This document shows positions 22,248-34,539 of a stretch of 64,000 bases of DNA, one piece after another; within the stretch, counting starts at the first letter, position 1, and each line of letters opens with the position of its first letter. The position numbers and the translations under genes are program-made. Source of the DNA: Schistosoma haematobium (Eukaryota > Platyhelminthes > Trematoda > Strigeidida > Schistosomatidae); assembly GCF_000699445.3 (NCBI RefSeq), contig NC_067195.1, forward strand, positions 11,026,287 to 11,090,286, read 5' to 3'. The notes beneath the pieces were generated by a model. It was not told the DNA's origin, ran no database searches, and saw only the letters and a program-made list of their open reading frames with translations.

Positions 22248-24829
22248 CCCTCCAACATCAACAACTTATTATATGATGATTTCTAATATACTTATGTAAC
22301 CGAAAATGACGATATATTCAACCACACTTTTTTTCAAATAATCGAGGTCAGAACAACTAGTAACTGTATAGCCAATCACTTTTGACAGAATACTACGCGT
22401 AATCAATTATAACCACTCATTGAATAGTTAAAAGATGAGATCGTTAATGAGGAATATACGATCCGACAACGTACATATAGTCAACTTCAACTTATTAGAA
22501 CGGTTTACACTGGCATGATGTTCGAAAATAAAGTGACAGATAAAATACAGAGATAACTAGATGACATTCAACCAATCATTCATCGATTCGCAATGGACAC
22601 ATAGGATAATAAAACGATTAAAGTATGATTATTACAGCTTCTTATGGGTTAGGATAAATTTAGTGTAGTAAAACCCGCTCAGAATCATCCGTAATGCATT
22701 GGCGAAAAGAGAATGTGAGCACTTTCTAATACCTTTTGTGCTTAGCATTAGTTGTTGAACTTCACGTAGGGAAAAGCAGTCTCGCTTTGGAACTTTAGAA
22801 GGCCGTGGAGGAATTTCGCTCGAATATATATATTGACGTTGAATAACTAACTGAGCAGATGATAATTTTCACCTGAATATACCCTAATGAAATTTAATAG
22901 TTTTAAACGTCCCTTAGGATAAGGCAAGGAGTAGATACGGACCACAAAATTTGAATTCGGTGGTGCATCAACCAATTTTTGAGCTAATGAAACTTTGCCG
23001 GCGACCTGAGTTTGTAGTATTTCCATGGTTTTAAAAGTTATATAGGAACACCAGGGTGGAAGCAACTATCTGTGAAGTACTGGCATAGTTAGAAAAGTGA
23101 CAGGTTACTGCGACCAACATCAAGAAATTTTTCATTACCCATTCTTTTCTGTTGTAGTCAATCACTTCAAACCTGTTATCGTTGGACACCACAAAGGCGT
23201 AGAGATACATGTAGATGAGTCACCAAAGGCCTACCCGGTAGTGATTCACTTTACTAAACGCACAATTGCTTTACATCTAGTCATAACATCGAAAAACAGC
23301 TGTCACCATGTAAATACGCATATAAAGTTATTCCCTTCACTATACTCAAACATGCACTGCTGGCATTACTGAAATGTAGTTGCTAATGAATGAGATCAAG
23401 ATGTGATGCAAGACCCAATATCTTCATGCTTCATAAATATACAGCAGCCTATCTTGCGATGCAACAGTTTACACCTAATTTTATGGTTAGATAAGTAGTC
23501 AGGAAACTGAACTGTTTTTGTAGCTACGTGGATTTATAATCTATGTTGTATGAATTGGGACGGTATTTAGGATGGAAATGATAGACAATATGCTCGTTGT
23601 TACCATGTGCATTATATTGGCTACTTGTGAAGGTTGAGAAAATCACTTCATTGGTTTGCCATATCTCTGGACCATACAGCAATTTATCCGAATATAACCC
23701 TCGTGATTTAGAGGGGCAGGACTGAAGAGGTTCTGGACAAACACACGTCAAGTATTGTGAAGAAATAACGTAACATAGTTGGACATTGGTAGTCAAAAAG
23801 ATTCACAGAGCTGAAACCGTTTGCCACGTCTAGAAAAAAAAAACGGAAGAGGTAGTAGTTATAATTATATTTTAAATGTATGGTGATACAAAGCACTGCT
23901 CAAAAAGATCGGACATTATTTTTAATGAAGACCAAAACATATTTTATATACGGTACAAAAGGGAAGCATGTATTTACACTGTAAAAGAAAATATGTACGA
24001 ATCCGAAACTGTTCGAAGCGAATAGTGAATAGGCTTGGTGTAGCCATTATCTATTGTAATGGTCCGTTGAATGTTGAGTAATGAGTCAAAAGGACAATCC
24101 TGCTTGATTACTATTATATGTTTTTCTCGATATAATTGCACCAGTAAGAATGAGGTTTGGTGAAAGCAGTATGAGTAGGAGTGACTGGCACCTCTAAAAA
24201 CAAAACATTAAAGTCAATTAACCACTTATCACGTTTTATACAACATATGATAGTGAAATGAAAATGTTTAAGCATGGTGACAATCGCAAAATTACTTAGA
24301 AAAAATGAAAATTCTTAACGAAATAATTTTTAAGAAATATCAGATTATATTTGCGGTCAATCTATCCAAATATTTAGGAACGCTTATCAATATTGTACAA
24401 TTTAGACATATTTTTACTTATTTAAACCTCAAACTCGACATAACGTGGAGACCAAAGGATGCAGTAATGGTATTATTTTTTATTTGAATATAAGGGGACA
24501 CCAGATACATATGCGACACACATCTCGTTATATGATGGTTAACATACAAAAAGGACCGATTTACAAATAACCACATGTAAACATGTATTTTTGTGAATTA
24601 CTTATAGTAAAAATAATGTCGGCTCAAAAAATGTTTCCCAAAAAGTGCTTGAAGTATTGCCATTTGTCTCAGACCAAGTGGTTTGCGTTAGAATATAGAT
24701 ACTAACTGATCATCTAGTTATAATTTTGTGATAATGTTCAGTTTCTTGCTTGTGATTAACATCATAATGACTATGTTGTTTTTTGAACCGACTAATCATC
24801 ACGTGACTTATTTGCCAATCGGAACATGA
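22248..24829. other. No gene recognised
   Basis: Two modest frames face each other (23065-22847 minus, 23097-23372 plus) in a region of slightly different composition. Their products have no motif that I recognise. They could be decayed retroelement or host sequence. The rest is AT-rich and non-coding. Confidence 0.4.
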
Positions 24830-25165
24830 CTTATAAAATCACAGCTCTGCAACAAACCAATGACGTGTCGACCGGTATGAGCAGCCTAGCATATCTATCG
24901 GTCATTTTCTTCCTAGCCCTGCCAGTTGAGTTCAGAAAACCAATACCAGCTTCCACTATACGAATAATTTATTTCAAACAAACCTGGTTTATATACAAGC
25001 CAAGCGGACCATATCACACTACAAAATAGGAAACAATACTTGTACAAGATCAAGCCAAAAAATGACTGTGATTGCGGGAGACTATAATCAATAAACTGGA
25101 CATAACTTAAGATCAGGAAATCATATATTAATAGTCTATAAGTCAAAATAAGTTTATAATAAGAG
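24830..25165 (+). repeat. Dispersed repeat family D, copy 2
   Basis: Matches 12740-13020 (minus) and 55170-55340 (plus): CCTGCCAGTTGAGTTCAG, TTTATTTCAAACAAACCTGG, and the end block GTCAAAATAAGTTTATAATA. Confidence 0.55.
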
Positions 25166-26929
25166 GGATATTAATATACATAGTCTAGTTACCGAATAGT
25201 TATACAATGAGAATATACGTGTAATATTCGTCCATAAATAGATCGCAGAGGTTACCTATAATTTGATCGTCAGTAGGATATAACACACTGAACGACAATG
25301 ATAGTGAATTATAGATCCTATTTAGTTCGTATACACTCTACCGACAAACTACGTTCGTACAAAATAGATAATAAAAGTATAAATAAGCATTATATTTGGG
25401 GTACCTATATTTTAGATATGCTGAAGTTGGATGGTAGATAAGCAAATGAAAGATACATAGTGTATGAAGCATTGAAGTTCGGTAATACACCGACTCAGAG
25501 AGTAACAAGGTGACCGATTTTTTATAAGTCATGAAGGAAATGGACAAACACACGTGTATAAAACATGTCCAGGGATACACGTAACCAAACAGGGGCAAAT
25601 ACATAGATGAAAATATATGGGAATATTAGAACTTATATGTCCAAATGTTCGAATAAATCATGGTGTGTAACAATAATAAGTGCGTCGTCTGGTCACCTGA
25701 AATTATTTAGCCAAGATAAATATCCTAATCTACAAATATATTGCAATTTTACTTAATAATTAACTAGAATTTCTGAGGAACCCGAAGTGACCAGTTCATT
25801 ATTGGGTAAAAATGTTTTTATTAGTTCACGAAGACATGGTTTGTTCCTTACTAGACTATGATTACGAATTAAAATAAAAGAATAATAACTGATTTTAAAT
25901 GGCCAATTTTAGTACAGAATAGTATCAGAAGGCTGACAGATAGTGTGTAATAGTAGTATTGTGGTGTATGCTACTTATGCCAACAGACATAAATAGTATG
26001 TAATACCAAACAGAAGTTGAATGCCTGTAAAAAGAAGGTTGAGAAGATTATACTCAAGAATATGGGGAGGGAAACTTAAAGGAATTGAGAAAAAAATGAT
26101 TTATGCATCGATGTCCATAATTAGGAGCACTAGGTTCACTGAGTAAACTGCTTGAAGATAATTCAATTAATGACAAAACATACACTTAACAGCAGTGAAG
26201 GCATACGCGAAATTACGAAGTTGGATTAATCCTTCTATTATTATCTACGTTACCTAAACATTGAGTAGTTAATCATTAATAAAACCTAGTGAAGTAGAAC
26301 TTATTAAAACACAAAATATAAACAAGTTTTGACCTCTCAACCGCTATACTGAAGAGTGAGAATACAATTTACAAAAACAGACAGATGAAGGACGATGTAT
26401 TGGGCCAGTCTGAAACTGATCAAACCGAACAAGAGTATGCGATCGATCAAGAAACAGAGTTCTATTTCTAAGTTAAGAGAGATACACTATTGATGGCTTA
26501 ATTTTCTAAGTGACAATATATTATGTATATATGAATGAGTAAACAAACATTAACGATTTAGCTTAGTCAATGGACTTCCTCTCCACTTTCCATCGTTTTA
26601 CTCACGAGGTGATAGGGCTCGTGTTTAGTAAGACTGGGTACCAATATTAGAATCGGACACTGCACATCAATACAAAATTAGCATTTATTTTCGTTACTGA
26701 ATAGAAAACGTTAGTTCATACATCAATAGTGAGGTTTTCAGTAGGTTAGTCAAACGAGTTTGCTATTTCATCTGCATCACAGTGCAAATGAAGAAAATGC
26801 CTATCTCAAAAATCAAACATAAATTTGACAACAAATAAGTAAGAAACTGTGCTGAAACAGTAGTTCTTGTAAGATAAGAATTCCCTATTATTGATTGCAT
26901 GTTATAATAGTAGCTCGACAACTCAAAAA

Positions 26930-26930
<1 letters not shown>
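25166..26930. other. No gene recognised; possible short repeat E
   Basis: AT-rich. 25955-26170 resembles 33630-33800 (GGTGTATGCTACTTATGCCA, AGAAGGTTGAGAAGAT), which suggests a dispersed repeat. A 28-codon open stretch at 26385-26471 after an ACAG could be a terminal exon but has no further support. Confidence 0.35.

Positions 26931-26982
<52 letters not shown>
26931..26982. repeat. (TA)26 microsatellite
   Basis: Uninterrupted TA dinucleotide run of 52 bp. Confidence 0.97.
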
Positions 26983-26989
<7 letters not shown>

Positions 26990-27239
26990 TCCCACAATTA
27001 TTTTGGTGGATACAAAAGTGCATGTAAAAACTAATAACGCTAAAGGTATAAAATAATTTTTTAACGCCAACAACTAATAAGTTACTTATATGACACGTCT
27101 AAATCGACGAACTTAAACAACAATCATACTCGTAATTCATAATCGTTGTGATGGTTAAAAATGTCAATGTCTACACAACCCACCCTCAGACCAGCCTGTT
27201 TAACATAGTAGGAACTAAATCAGAATGTGATCCAGGCAA

Positions 27240-27310
27240 TGTAGCTCTTGGCTGAGTCATCCGATAGGCAGGTCCAACCATCACGTCAAGGTGTAGCAGC
27301 CACAGTCGAG
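27240..27310 (-). repeat. RTE family-1 5' end fragment
   Basis: Minus strand reads CCTTGACGTGATGGTTGGAC and CTGCCTATCGGATGA, matching the first 60 bp of RTE copies A and B (ACCTTGACGTGGTGGT, then GCCTATCGTGATGA). No adjoining coding part is seen. Confidence 0.6.
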
Positions 27311-27844
27311 TTGCAGGTGCACCAACACTTTGTTTCTCCAGATTCTAAGTTCCTAGATTCCACAAAAGTTCTTTTATATTTTCTTGGATCCCTGAACTTT
27401 CCTATCGTCACTAATACTGTTCTGCTTTCACTACTATGAGATTTGCCTTAACAATTCAATTTCACAGTGCTAATGAGGTACGTCAACTTCAATAGATGTA
27501 AACACGTTCTAGGTACTACACTGCGTTCGACTGACTGAGTATATTGCCAATGGAGATGTAAGGCAAAACTTAACACAAGGAAACAGTATTATTTGAAATT
27601 TCTATATCGCTACAACTCGAAACAATCATAGTCGACTTTATCTATAAAAAAAATCGGTGCTTAATGTGTAGTGTGATGCGCCTAGCCAAAACTATAGTAT
27701 AAATTAGTACGAATGTTTTATCTAGTAAGCTCAACTAGTTACACATTCACAAAATAACAACATTGAAAAAAACATTTACAATTTGGTTCAGTTGTTAATA
27801 GGATAAACATTATTTCAACAGACTGGTTATTCATATAAAAAATA
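27311..27844. other. No gene recognised
   Basis: AT-rich sequence between an RTE scrap and a Gypsy pol remnant; may include decayed Gypsy gag or protease sequence. Confidence 0.35.
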
Positions 27845-28385
27845 ATCTTTAGATCCTAACGTTATGGTACGACCAAATAAAGTTTCAATATTGGGGGCTA
27901 CTGGATACAGACTACCCATACGAAGATGCTATGAATTACTATTGAGGGATGTTAATTCTTCATACATGTCTTATGAAGTTTTAGTTAGCGAAACAAGACT
28001 CTCAATTTAGGGTTTAACAATTTGTCTTTACTAGCTTGTAAGGAAGATTCTGATGCTTTACTTAAAGATTTGATAGATGCGTGCGCCATGTGCAGTAGAG
28101 ATATGAAATTCAGCCTATAAAACTTCAAGTAAAGGGTGATCCAATCTTTCTTAAAAGACGAATAATTCCTTATGGTCTTCCAGAAGCAGTACATAAGACA
28201 ATAAATGATTTGTGTGAGAAAGGTATAATTGAACCGATTCAGTCTTCAGCATGAGGTACTCCTATTGTTACGCCATTGAAGTTGGATGGCAATACCTTTA
28301 GAATATGTAGTGACTTTAGATTAACACTGAACTCCCGTTTGTTGAGACAGACATGCACGACGTTGAAGTCTAAATCGACTTAATG
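27845..28385 (+). pseudogene. Ty3/Gypsy pol remnant (RT N-terminus)
   Basis: Plus-strand reading gives a protease-RT linker piece (GATGYRLPIRRCYELLLRDV). After a stop and a frameshift comes the start of a Gypsy reverse transcriptase: FLKRRIIPYGLPEAVHKTIN, then EKGIIEPIQSSA, GTPIVTPLKLDGN and ICSDFRLTLN. The Trp expected before GTPIVTPLK is a TGA stop. RT motif A and everything downstream are missing, and no LTRs are recognised at the edges. A short, dead fragment of an LTR retrotransposon. Confidence 0.8.
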
Positions 28386-28427
28386 ATTCTGAAAGGTTCT
28401 CGAAAGTCGACTTAAAACATACTTATC

Positions 28428-28820
28428 TTCCCAAATAAATGCTCCAGTACGGCCGAGGGTGGAGACAGTCTGCTTCTCTCGAAGTGCTCTTACATAGCCA
28501 CATGTATACAGCCACTGTCAGGGGAATCCTACTCACAGCATTCCCGCGGCACGGGTGTTGTTTATAAAATTGAGAGGACGAAGAGCGAATGTCCGGCTCT
28601 TTACTCAGGTTGGTGGATACGGAGGGTCCACCTAAACCTATGGTGCACATAGGCTCCAGGATCCTGAAGGAACAAATGGCGTGTGAACTAATTGTTGGTC
28701 ACCAACTACCATGGGACGGCATCTCCTGACGTCGTTCCACTGCTCTGGCTGTGACCCCTAAGAAAACTACCTGCTCCACTTTGAGCATCCGGGCAGTACC
28801 ACAGCACACACAAATAAAAT
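28428..28820 (+). repeat. Short RTE-tailed element, copy 1 (tail missing)
   Basis: Matches 43846-44330, 49293-49800 and 56870-57285: GTACGGCCGAG, AGTGCTCTTACATAGCCACATG, GCGAATGTCCGGC, GGCTCCAGGATCCTGAAGG, and GGGCAGTACCACAGCACACAC. Non-coding. The 3' AAAT tail seen in other copies is replaced by a short A-rich end. Confidence 0.75.
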
Positions 28821-29689
28821 GAAATGGTAATAATCACTGGAAAGACTGCTCTCGCTCCAATTAAAATTCAGACAACTCACATGCATTTGATAACATTCAT
28901 TATTATCTTTCTTTATATTCCACGTCACTTATCTACTTTCGCCTACTCTAACTTTGTGTATCTCTATTTCTCAACCTCGACCGTTGTTGCTACCTTGACG
29001 TGGTGGTTGGGCTTGATTATCGTGATGAAGCAACCGAGCTATACTGGCTGGAACAACCGTTCCTCAAGGTCCTACCATGTCAGACAGGTCGGTTGAAGAG
29101 CGGTAAGACTAAAAGCAACAAACCCAAGGTCCGAAGGCGAAGTCGTACTGCTGACTGTACAGAGGTGTGACAGCAGTAAGGTGTTTCCCTCGGACAACCA
29201 GCATCTGCAGCGATGCTGCCTTCCCACAAGGAGGGGTGGGGTTAGAAAAGGTCGACCCTAAAAATGCTCACCTCACCTTACCTCACGGATTTCCGTCTCC
29301 GGCGGTAAGGCCCTTTGAAGAACAGAGCTAACACGTCAAAAACCTTCCACAAAAAGGCCGTGCGCGACCGGCCTCAATCAGTTGTCCCTTGGGCACTGCG
29401 GTCACGCTCTCAGGTCACTGAGACCGCCTCTAATCCAATTTCCTTTTCAGGTACCTCCAGAAGAACCCTCCACGGTGTGGGCAACCGGGAAGTGATAACC
29501 GCCCTCATACCTCTAACAGCACCCAAGACCATTGTATTCATAATCAACCTTCCTCTTCAATTCCTATTATTCCTCCTACATCGACTTTCAACCCTAAACT
29601 TCCTCCTTCGGCTTCCTCCTCAAGTGTCACCATAGCCAACGATTCTAGTGCTCAAAACTCTGTCCCAGGTCTACTGAAACCTCGCTCCA

Positions 29690-30525
29690 AACTACACATT
29701 GGAGCTTTCAACGTACACACTCTGTGTCAAATCGGTCAGCAGGCTTCCTTGGCTAAAACCCTAGAGTCTCTTTCCATTGATGTATGCTGTGTCTCCGAAA
29801 CACGCATACAGGATTCCAGTGTGGTCATTCACTTGACCTCACCTCGGCAAAACGGAGAGCCAACGAGATACACCCTCCGTGTATCTGGTGACCCGATGGC
29901 CAGTTCTCGTGGACTGGCAGGTGTAGGCATAGCACTAAGCATGAGGGCGGAACAAGCACTGCTAGAGTGGATCCCCGTCAACAGTCGTCTATGTGCTGTT
30001 CGGCTAAACGGCTCCGTAAAAACTCGGAAGGATAGGGACACACGTCGTTGTCTTTTTGTCGTTTCTGCCTACGCTCCCACTGACTGCAGCTCAGATGATG
30101 TGAAAGATGAATTTTACAGAAAGCTGTCCGAACTTCTTCAGGAAGCTAAACGCTCAGACATAGTACTCGTAGGGGGTGACTTTAATGCTCAGATAGGTAG
30201 CTTAAACCAAACAGAAAGGCATTTAGGTGGATATTTTAGCATTCCGGCACAGCGAACAGATAATGGTGATTGTCTGCTGCAAACGCGCTCAGACAATCGC
30301 TTATTTTTAGCAAACACAAATTTTAAGCATAAGGAGAGACATCGTCTAACATGGCGACCCCTACACCAAACCAACGATGGACTTGAATAGACCATATTGC
30401 CATCAGTCATCGTTGGAGAGGGTCGGTAGAAGATTGTCGCTCATTCTGGAGTACCTGCTTGGACTCCGACCACGCCCTAATACGGGCACGCATCTGCTTG
30501 CGCCTCACTGGACGCAAAAAGCCCC
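29690..30525 (+). pseudogene. RTE copy A endonuclease
   Basis: APE-type endonuclease of an RTE element. [15 protein letters not shown] opens the domain. [11 protein letters not shown] (catalytic Glu), [27 protein letters not shown] and, after a one-base frameshift near 30385, [12 protein letters not shown] and [10 protein letters not shown] follow. Between 29749 and 30390 it is open for 213 codons. A one-C deletion near 29465 (copy B keeps the extra C) separates it from the upstream frame, and TAG at 30388 ends it. Its job would be nicking the target site. The frameshift before IDHIAI means no complete nuclease can be made. Confidence 0.85.
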
Positions 30526-31129
30526 ATTAAAAAGATCCATTAGAACTGAGTTGAGTAACGAGAAAACCAAAAATAGGTACTAAGAACAACTGAGTTCACA
30601 ATTAGGTAGTTCTGAAGACGAGGCTGACCCAGATGTTGCTTGGAAAGACATACAAGCAGCTGTGGAAACAGCAGTGACATCTATTAGCGACTTAAACCAC
30701 AGAGTTACAAAGAACCAATGGATTTCTTCAAAGTCTATCACACTGATGGATTCTCGCAAACTCGTCCCATCAGGTTCCGAACATGATGAAGAGCGACAAC
30801 AAATCAGATCTAGGTTAAGAAAAAGTCTAATAAACGACCGTGAGCAGTGGTGGGCAATGAAAGCAAAAGAGATGGAAAAGGCGGCGATTATAGGGAACAC
30901 AAGACAGCTTTACAGACTAATAAAAGAAACTGGAATTAATAAGTCAAGTGTAAGTGAGATTATATCGGAAAAAGACGATACTCTCATCTGCTCCCAGTCC
31001 AGACGTTTAGAACGATGGGCGGAACATTTCAGAGAACAGTTCAGCTGGCCTTCAGCTACTCTACAACTACCCTCCATTCCCAGACAGTGTGAATGGAACA
31101 TTGAAGTAGGTCCCCCAACTCTAGCATAA

Positions 31130-32113
31130 GTTCAAAAGGCTATAGTTAATCTGAAACGAGGAAGGGCAGCTGGTCCAGATGGATTGGCTCCAGAGGTCTT
31201 TAAGGATGGTGGTCCAATTTTAGCGATTAGGTTGACTAATATTTTAGCTAAAATCTGGGAGTTAGACGTTATTCCATCTAACTGGTCACAATCACTTATC
31301 GTCCCAATATATAAGAAAGGGTCAAAATCATCCTGTGACAACCACAGAGGGATTAGTTTAACTAATATAATATCTAAAATACTAGCCTCGATAATTATCA
31401 GACGCCTAACTAAGACTCGTGAACTACAAACACGAGAGAATCAAGCTGGCTTCAGAACTGGTCGTGGCTGCATCGACCACATATTCACCATTCGTCAGAT
31501 TCTAGAACACAGGCATACTTATCGGCGTCCGACAATGGTGGTCTTCCTTGACGTAAAAGCAGCATTTGACTCGGTAGACCGCGAGATTCTGTGGCAGTGT
31601 CTGTCATTGAAAGGCGTACCCCAGAAGTACATAAACCTTGTAAAGGCTCTTTACTCGAACACTACTAGTCGAGTCAGAGCTTATGGCGAACTGCCATCTG
31701 ATTTTGCAACCTCAAGTGATGTCCGTCAAGACTGTCCACTTTCTCCATTTTTGTTTAACTTCATCATAGATCTACTGATGGAGATAACTTTCTCGTCGAC
31801 TGAGTTCTCGGGTATTGATCTCCTACCAGGAGGTCCACTTATCGACTTAGAATACGCAGATGACATAGTCCTGTTTGGTGAAGACGCTTACAAAATGCAG
31901 AGTCTTCTGGTAGCACTCAGCAACAATGCCAGAATGTTTGGAATGCGCTTCTCTCCCTCGAAATGCAAGTTGTTGCTTCAGGACTGGTCTGCGTTAACAC
32001 CTGAACTAAGGATAGGGAGTGAAGTAGTGGAACGCGTTGACAACTTCACTTATCTTGGAAGTCTGATCAGCCCTAATGGGTTGGTGTCTGACGAAACCTC
32101 AGCACGGACTTGA
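31130..32113 (+). pseudogene. RTE copy A reverse transcriptase
   Basis: Open for 309 codons from 31184. [18 protein letters not shown] starts the fingers, [16 protein letters not shown] and [20 protein letters not shown] follow. Motif A is [16 protein letters not shown] and motif C is [13 protein letters not shown]. Motif B reads [15 protein letters not shown] instead of the usual S-G-V-R-Q-G-C-P, so both glycines are Asp, which should damage the enzyme. A TAA at 31127 and a TGA at 32111 bracket the frame; both also occur in copy B, so they predate the duplication. The following region is in a different frame and belongs to family 2. Confidence 0.88.
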
Positions 32114-32945
32114 AATGCTCGTTTGGCTTTTGCAACTTACGTCACCTATCGCGGCCTATGCCAATCTGGGCCATCTTTGGAGCCTTCGTGATGTTAGTAT
32201 GGCTGTAAAGGGTCGGATCTACAACGCGTCGGTGAGAGCAGTTTCGCTCTATGCTTGTGAAACCTGGCCTCTTCGAGTTGAGGATGTTAGACGACTCTGT
32301 GTTTGGTTATTATTGTCTCCGAAGGATTGCTGACATCCAGTGGCAACACCATGTTAGTAATGCAGAGGTTCGGCATCGTATGTTCGGGGACAGAGTTGAT
32401 AATTCAATTGGTGTCACTATCTTGAAACATCGAATTCGGTAGTTCGTACATGTCTTACGAATGCCTTCCCAGCGATTTCTACATCGTGCATCATTTGTCC
32501 ATGCTGGGACCGGTTGGAAAAAGCAGAGAGGTAATAAGTATATGATAGGGTGTTGTGGTATGAAGGAAAGATGTACAGGACTAGCTTCTGTAGGTCCTTT
32601 GCGACTTCCTGGTTAACATCTTAAAGATGATACAACAAAGTGAGTTCAAATTTTATCAGATATGGTTCAGAATAGAAGCCAGTGGTGATCCTGTTGTAAC
32701 TCTTTTTGCTTTTCTTTAAGAAAGTGAACGCAGCTTGTTTAATGGGAACATTTCTTTCTGTTTGTATACTTCCTGACTAAACTGGTTCCCCATTTATTAT
32801 CTCACTCACATATACCAATCTTTGTTCGCTGTTGTTCTTCTTTTTATCATACTCAGTATACATCCTGTCACTACAAACTTATTGTTATTGTGTGGTGCAT
32901 ATCTATTTGGTACCAACGTTTGTGTGTTCAAATAAATAAATAACA

Positions 32946-33105
32946 CAGGTTGAAATCATGAGTCAGTTGAAGCTAGACCACCATTGAAAACCTGGAAGCA
33001 CTGGACGGCCGTTTCGTCCTGGTATGGGACTCCTCAGCAGTGCGCATCCATGATTTCAACCTGTGAAATTTCTAAAACTCTCCACAAAACCCATTCTGGA
33101 AATAA
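32946..33105 (-). repeat. SINE copy 2 with inverted tail
   Basis: 32946-33050 is the 3' half of the SINE on the minus strand, including a perfect hammerhead. At 33051 the orientation flips: CATGATTTCAACCTGTGAAA and CTCCACAAAACCC read as the SINE tail on the plus strand. The two ends form a 17-bp inverted repeat. Confidence 0.8.
32998..33043 (-). ncRNA. Intact type I hammerhead ribozyme in SINE
   Basis: On the minus strand: GCACTG (stem I), CTGAGGA core, GTCC-loop-GGAC (stem II), GAAA, ACGGCCGT (self-pairing minimal stem III), cleavage triplet GTC, then CAGTGC (stem I, six Watson-Crick pairs). All core bases are present. The layout equals that of the Sm-alpha hammerhead known from schistosome satellite DNA, which also has an 8-nt stem III (ACGCGCGT). 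Self-cleavage would fall after base 33004. Confidence 0.85.
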
Positions 33106-34264
33106 ATAACAGTCAGTCAATCAATCATAATCAGTGTACAGCATGACGTAAATGTGAGTTAGCACAAGTTACCATAGAACACCAACACAGAGATGAATTT
33201 AACAAAATAAATGCCAAAATACTCGAAATAATGTAACTATTAATCATATGTATAAAAATGATGCATTGAAGAAACTATTCTAAACAACAGAATGTGAAGG
33301 TATGGATGGAGGGAAACTAAAACTCCAGAGTTGGAGTAAGATGATAAGGAAATGTATCTGTGGCAGTGTGATCGGTTTAGTTATCTCAATGAAAATACTG
33401 TTCGAAGTCATTCTGTGAAACCCAATCAGGTAGCCTTCACCTATCAACACGGTTCAGATCAACAGTAAATGAATTCAGAAACTGATTTAACGTTTCAGTT
33501 AAGCCAACCCCAACATTCTTTAAAACCTACTCCTAGACCCATGTCAACACCGCCCGTCCAGGTAGGTATTTATAACACGAATTTAATAAGCTTGCTAATG
33601 AAGATTTCCATACTGTTTTAGTCACACTGTGGTGTGTTCTACTGATGTTGATAGATATAAGAAGTATGTATCATCAATCGAAAATGAAATACCTGGTAGC
33701 AGAAGGTTTAGAAGATAGAACAGAGAACGAGAACAGTGAATGATTGCTGTGGAAATGAAAGAACAGTGAAGTTTGTGACAAATGGTTGACATTTTGCAAA
33801 TTAAGTATTTACTGTAGGGTTCTCAATTTACTAAGATGATATGTAATTTTGTATTCAGATACATCTGATTGTCCCCAATCGTGTTCTTGTTTACTAAAAC
33901 ACGTTTAAAATATCCAACTACCTAAACAAAACGACATGGGTCATATTTGGACTTACCTTCCAGTGGTAACTGAAATTCAAATACTTTAATAAATAAGGTG
34001 TGATTTGACCATGATACAAATACAATCATTACAACACAGTCATCACATCAATAAACTTAGATCATTAAAAGAAATGCATGATATATACTCAAGTGATTCA
34101 ACTAGATAATGATAATCCGGTTTAATCGGTAATATTACGGAAAAGTAAACTGCAGAAAAACAGTACCAAGAGAAAACGAATTAATTAGAAACGTTTCCAA
34201 TGTGGGTTTAATTTTCAGCAAAAAGATTTTATTTCATACAGCAGGATTTACCCACAGTTATCTG
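33106..34264. other. Mostly unassigned; one possible exon and a repeat
   Basis: 33499-33561 could be a 63-nt exon (separate entry). 33630-33800 resembles 25955-26170 (repeat E). Nothing else is recognisable. Confidence 0.35.
33499..33561 (+). other. Candidate 63-nt exon
   Basis: TTTCAG precedes and GTAGGT follows; the 63 nt are open in one frame only and encode a Pro-rich stretch (LSQPQHSLKPTPRPMSTPPVQ minus ends). No neighbouring exon is convincing; a possible acceptor at 34230 leads into a repeat. Could be a host micro-exon or chance. Confidence 0.25.
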
Positions 34265-34475
34265 TTATAAACATATCAGTGTATGTAACATTGAAGGGTT
34301 TGAAAATGGCAGTCCCAATGAAGATGATACTCTTGTGTATGCAGTACAGAAGGCGACTCAAATGAGTTGAAATAAGAGATGAAGTTGCTAAATATAACGG
34401 ACCTACTTACAGAACATTGGAAACGTTGTAGCGAAAGTCGTTGAAAACATTCATTTAAGAAGGCGATTCAGAGAT
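34265..34475 (+). repeat. Inverted repeat pair, left arm
   Basis: Matches 35010-35200 in reverse orientation: AACATATCAGTGTATGTAAC, GTCCCAATGAAGATGATACT, AGAAGGCGACTCA, and TTGCTAAATATAAC. The arms enclose about 540 bp. AGAAGGCGA(C/T)TCA recurs at both ends of each arm. Confidence 0.75.
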
Positions 34476-34536
34476 TTCACTTAAGCTGTACAATCGTATT
34501 TGTAATTAATTTGTACAGCTTAAATAAATGAAATCG
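34474..34536. repeat. Short imperfect hairpin
   Basis: TTTCACTTAAGCTGTACAA and TTGTACAGCTTAAATAAATG form arms around an AT-rich loop. No U run, so not a terminator-like site; role unknown. Confidence 0.5.
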
Positions 34537-34539
34537 TCG

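Larger units (their letters stand above)
28978..32945 (+). mobile_element. RTE copy A, chimeric (family-1 body, family-2 3' end)
   Basis: The 5' 3.17 kb (28978-32152) is nearly identical to copy B on the opposite strand (54290-51114). At the shared GCG at 32151-32153 the sequence switches to family-2 3' sequence, which matches 38625-39112 almost exactly up to 32640. It then runs on to the family-2 tail, GTGTTCAAATAAATAAATAA, at 32945. Order: 5' untranslated region, APE endonuclease (29.7-30.5 kb), linker, RT (31.1-32.1 kb), C-terminal Cys/His-type region from family 2. Stops and frameshifts interrupt it. Confidence 0.85.

Noticed and set aside
22847..23372. Two facing frames as host exons
   Set aside because: No conserved motif, no convincing splice partners and no clear coding bias; left unassigned.
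26385..26471. Terminal exon encoding a short acidic peptide
   Set aside because: Only 28 codons, an uncertain acceptor and no partner exon.
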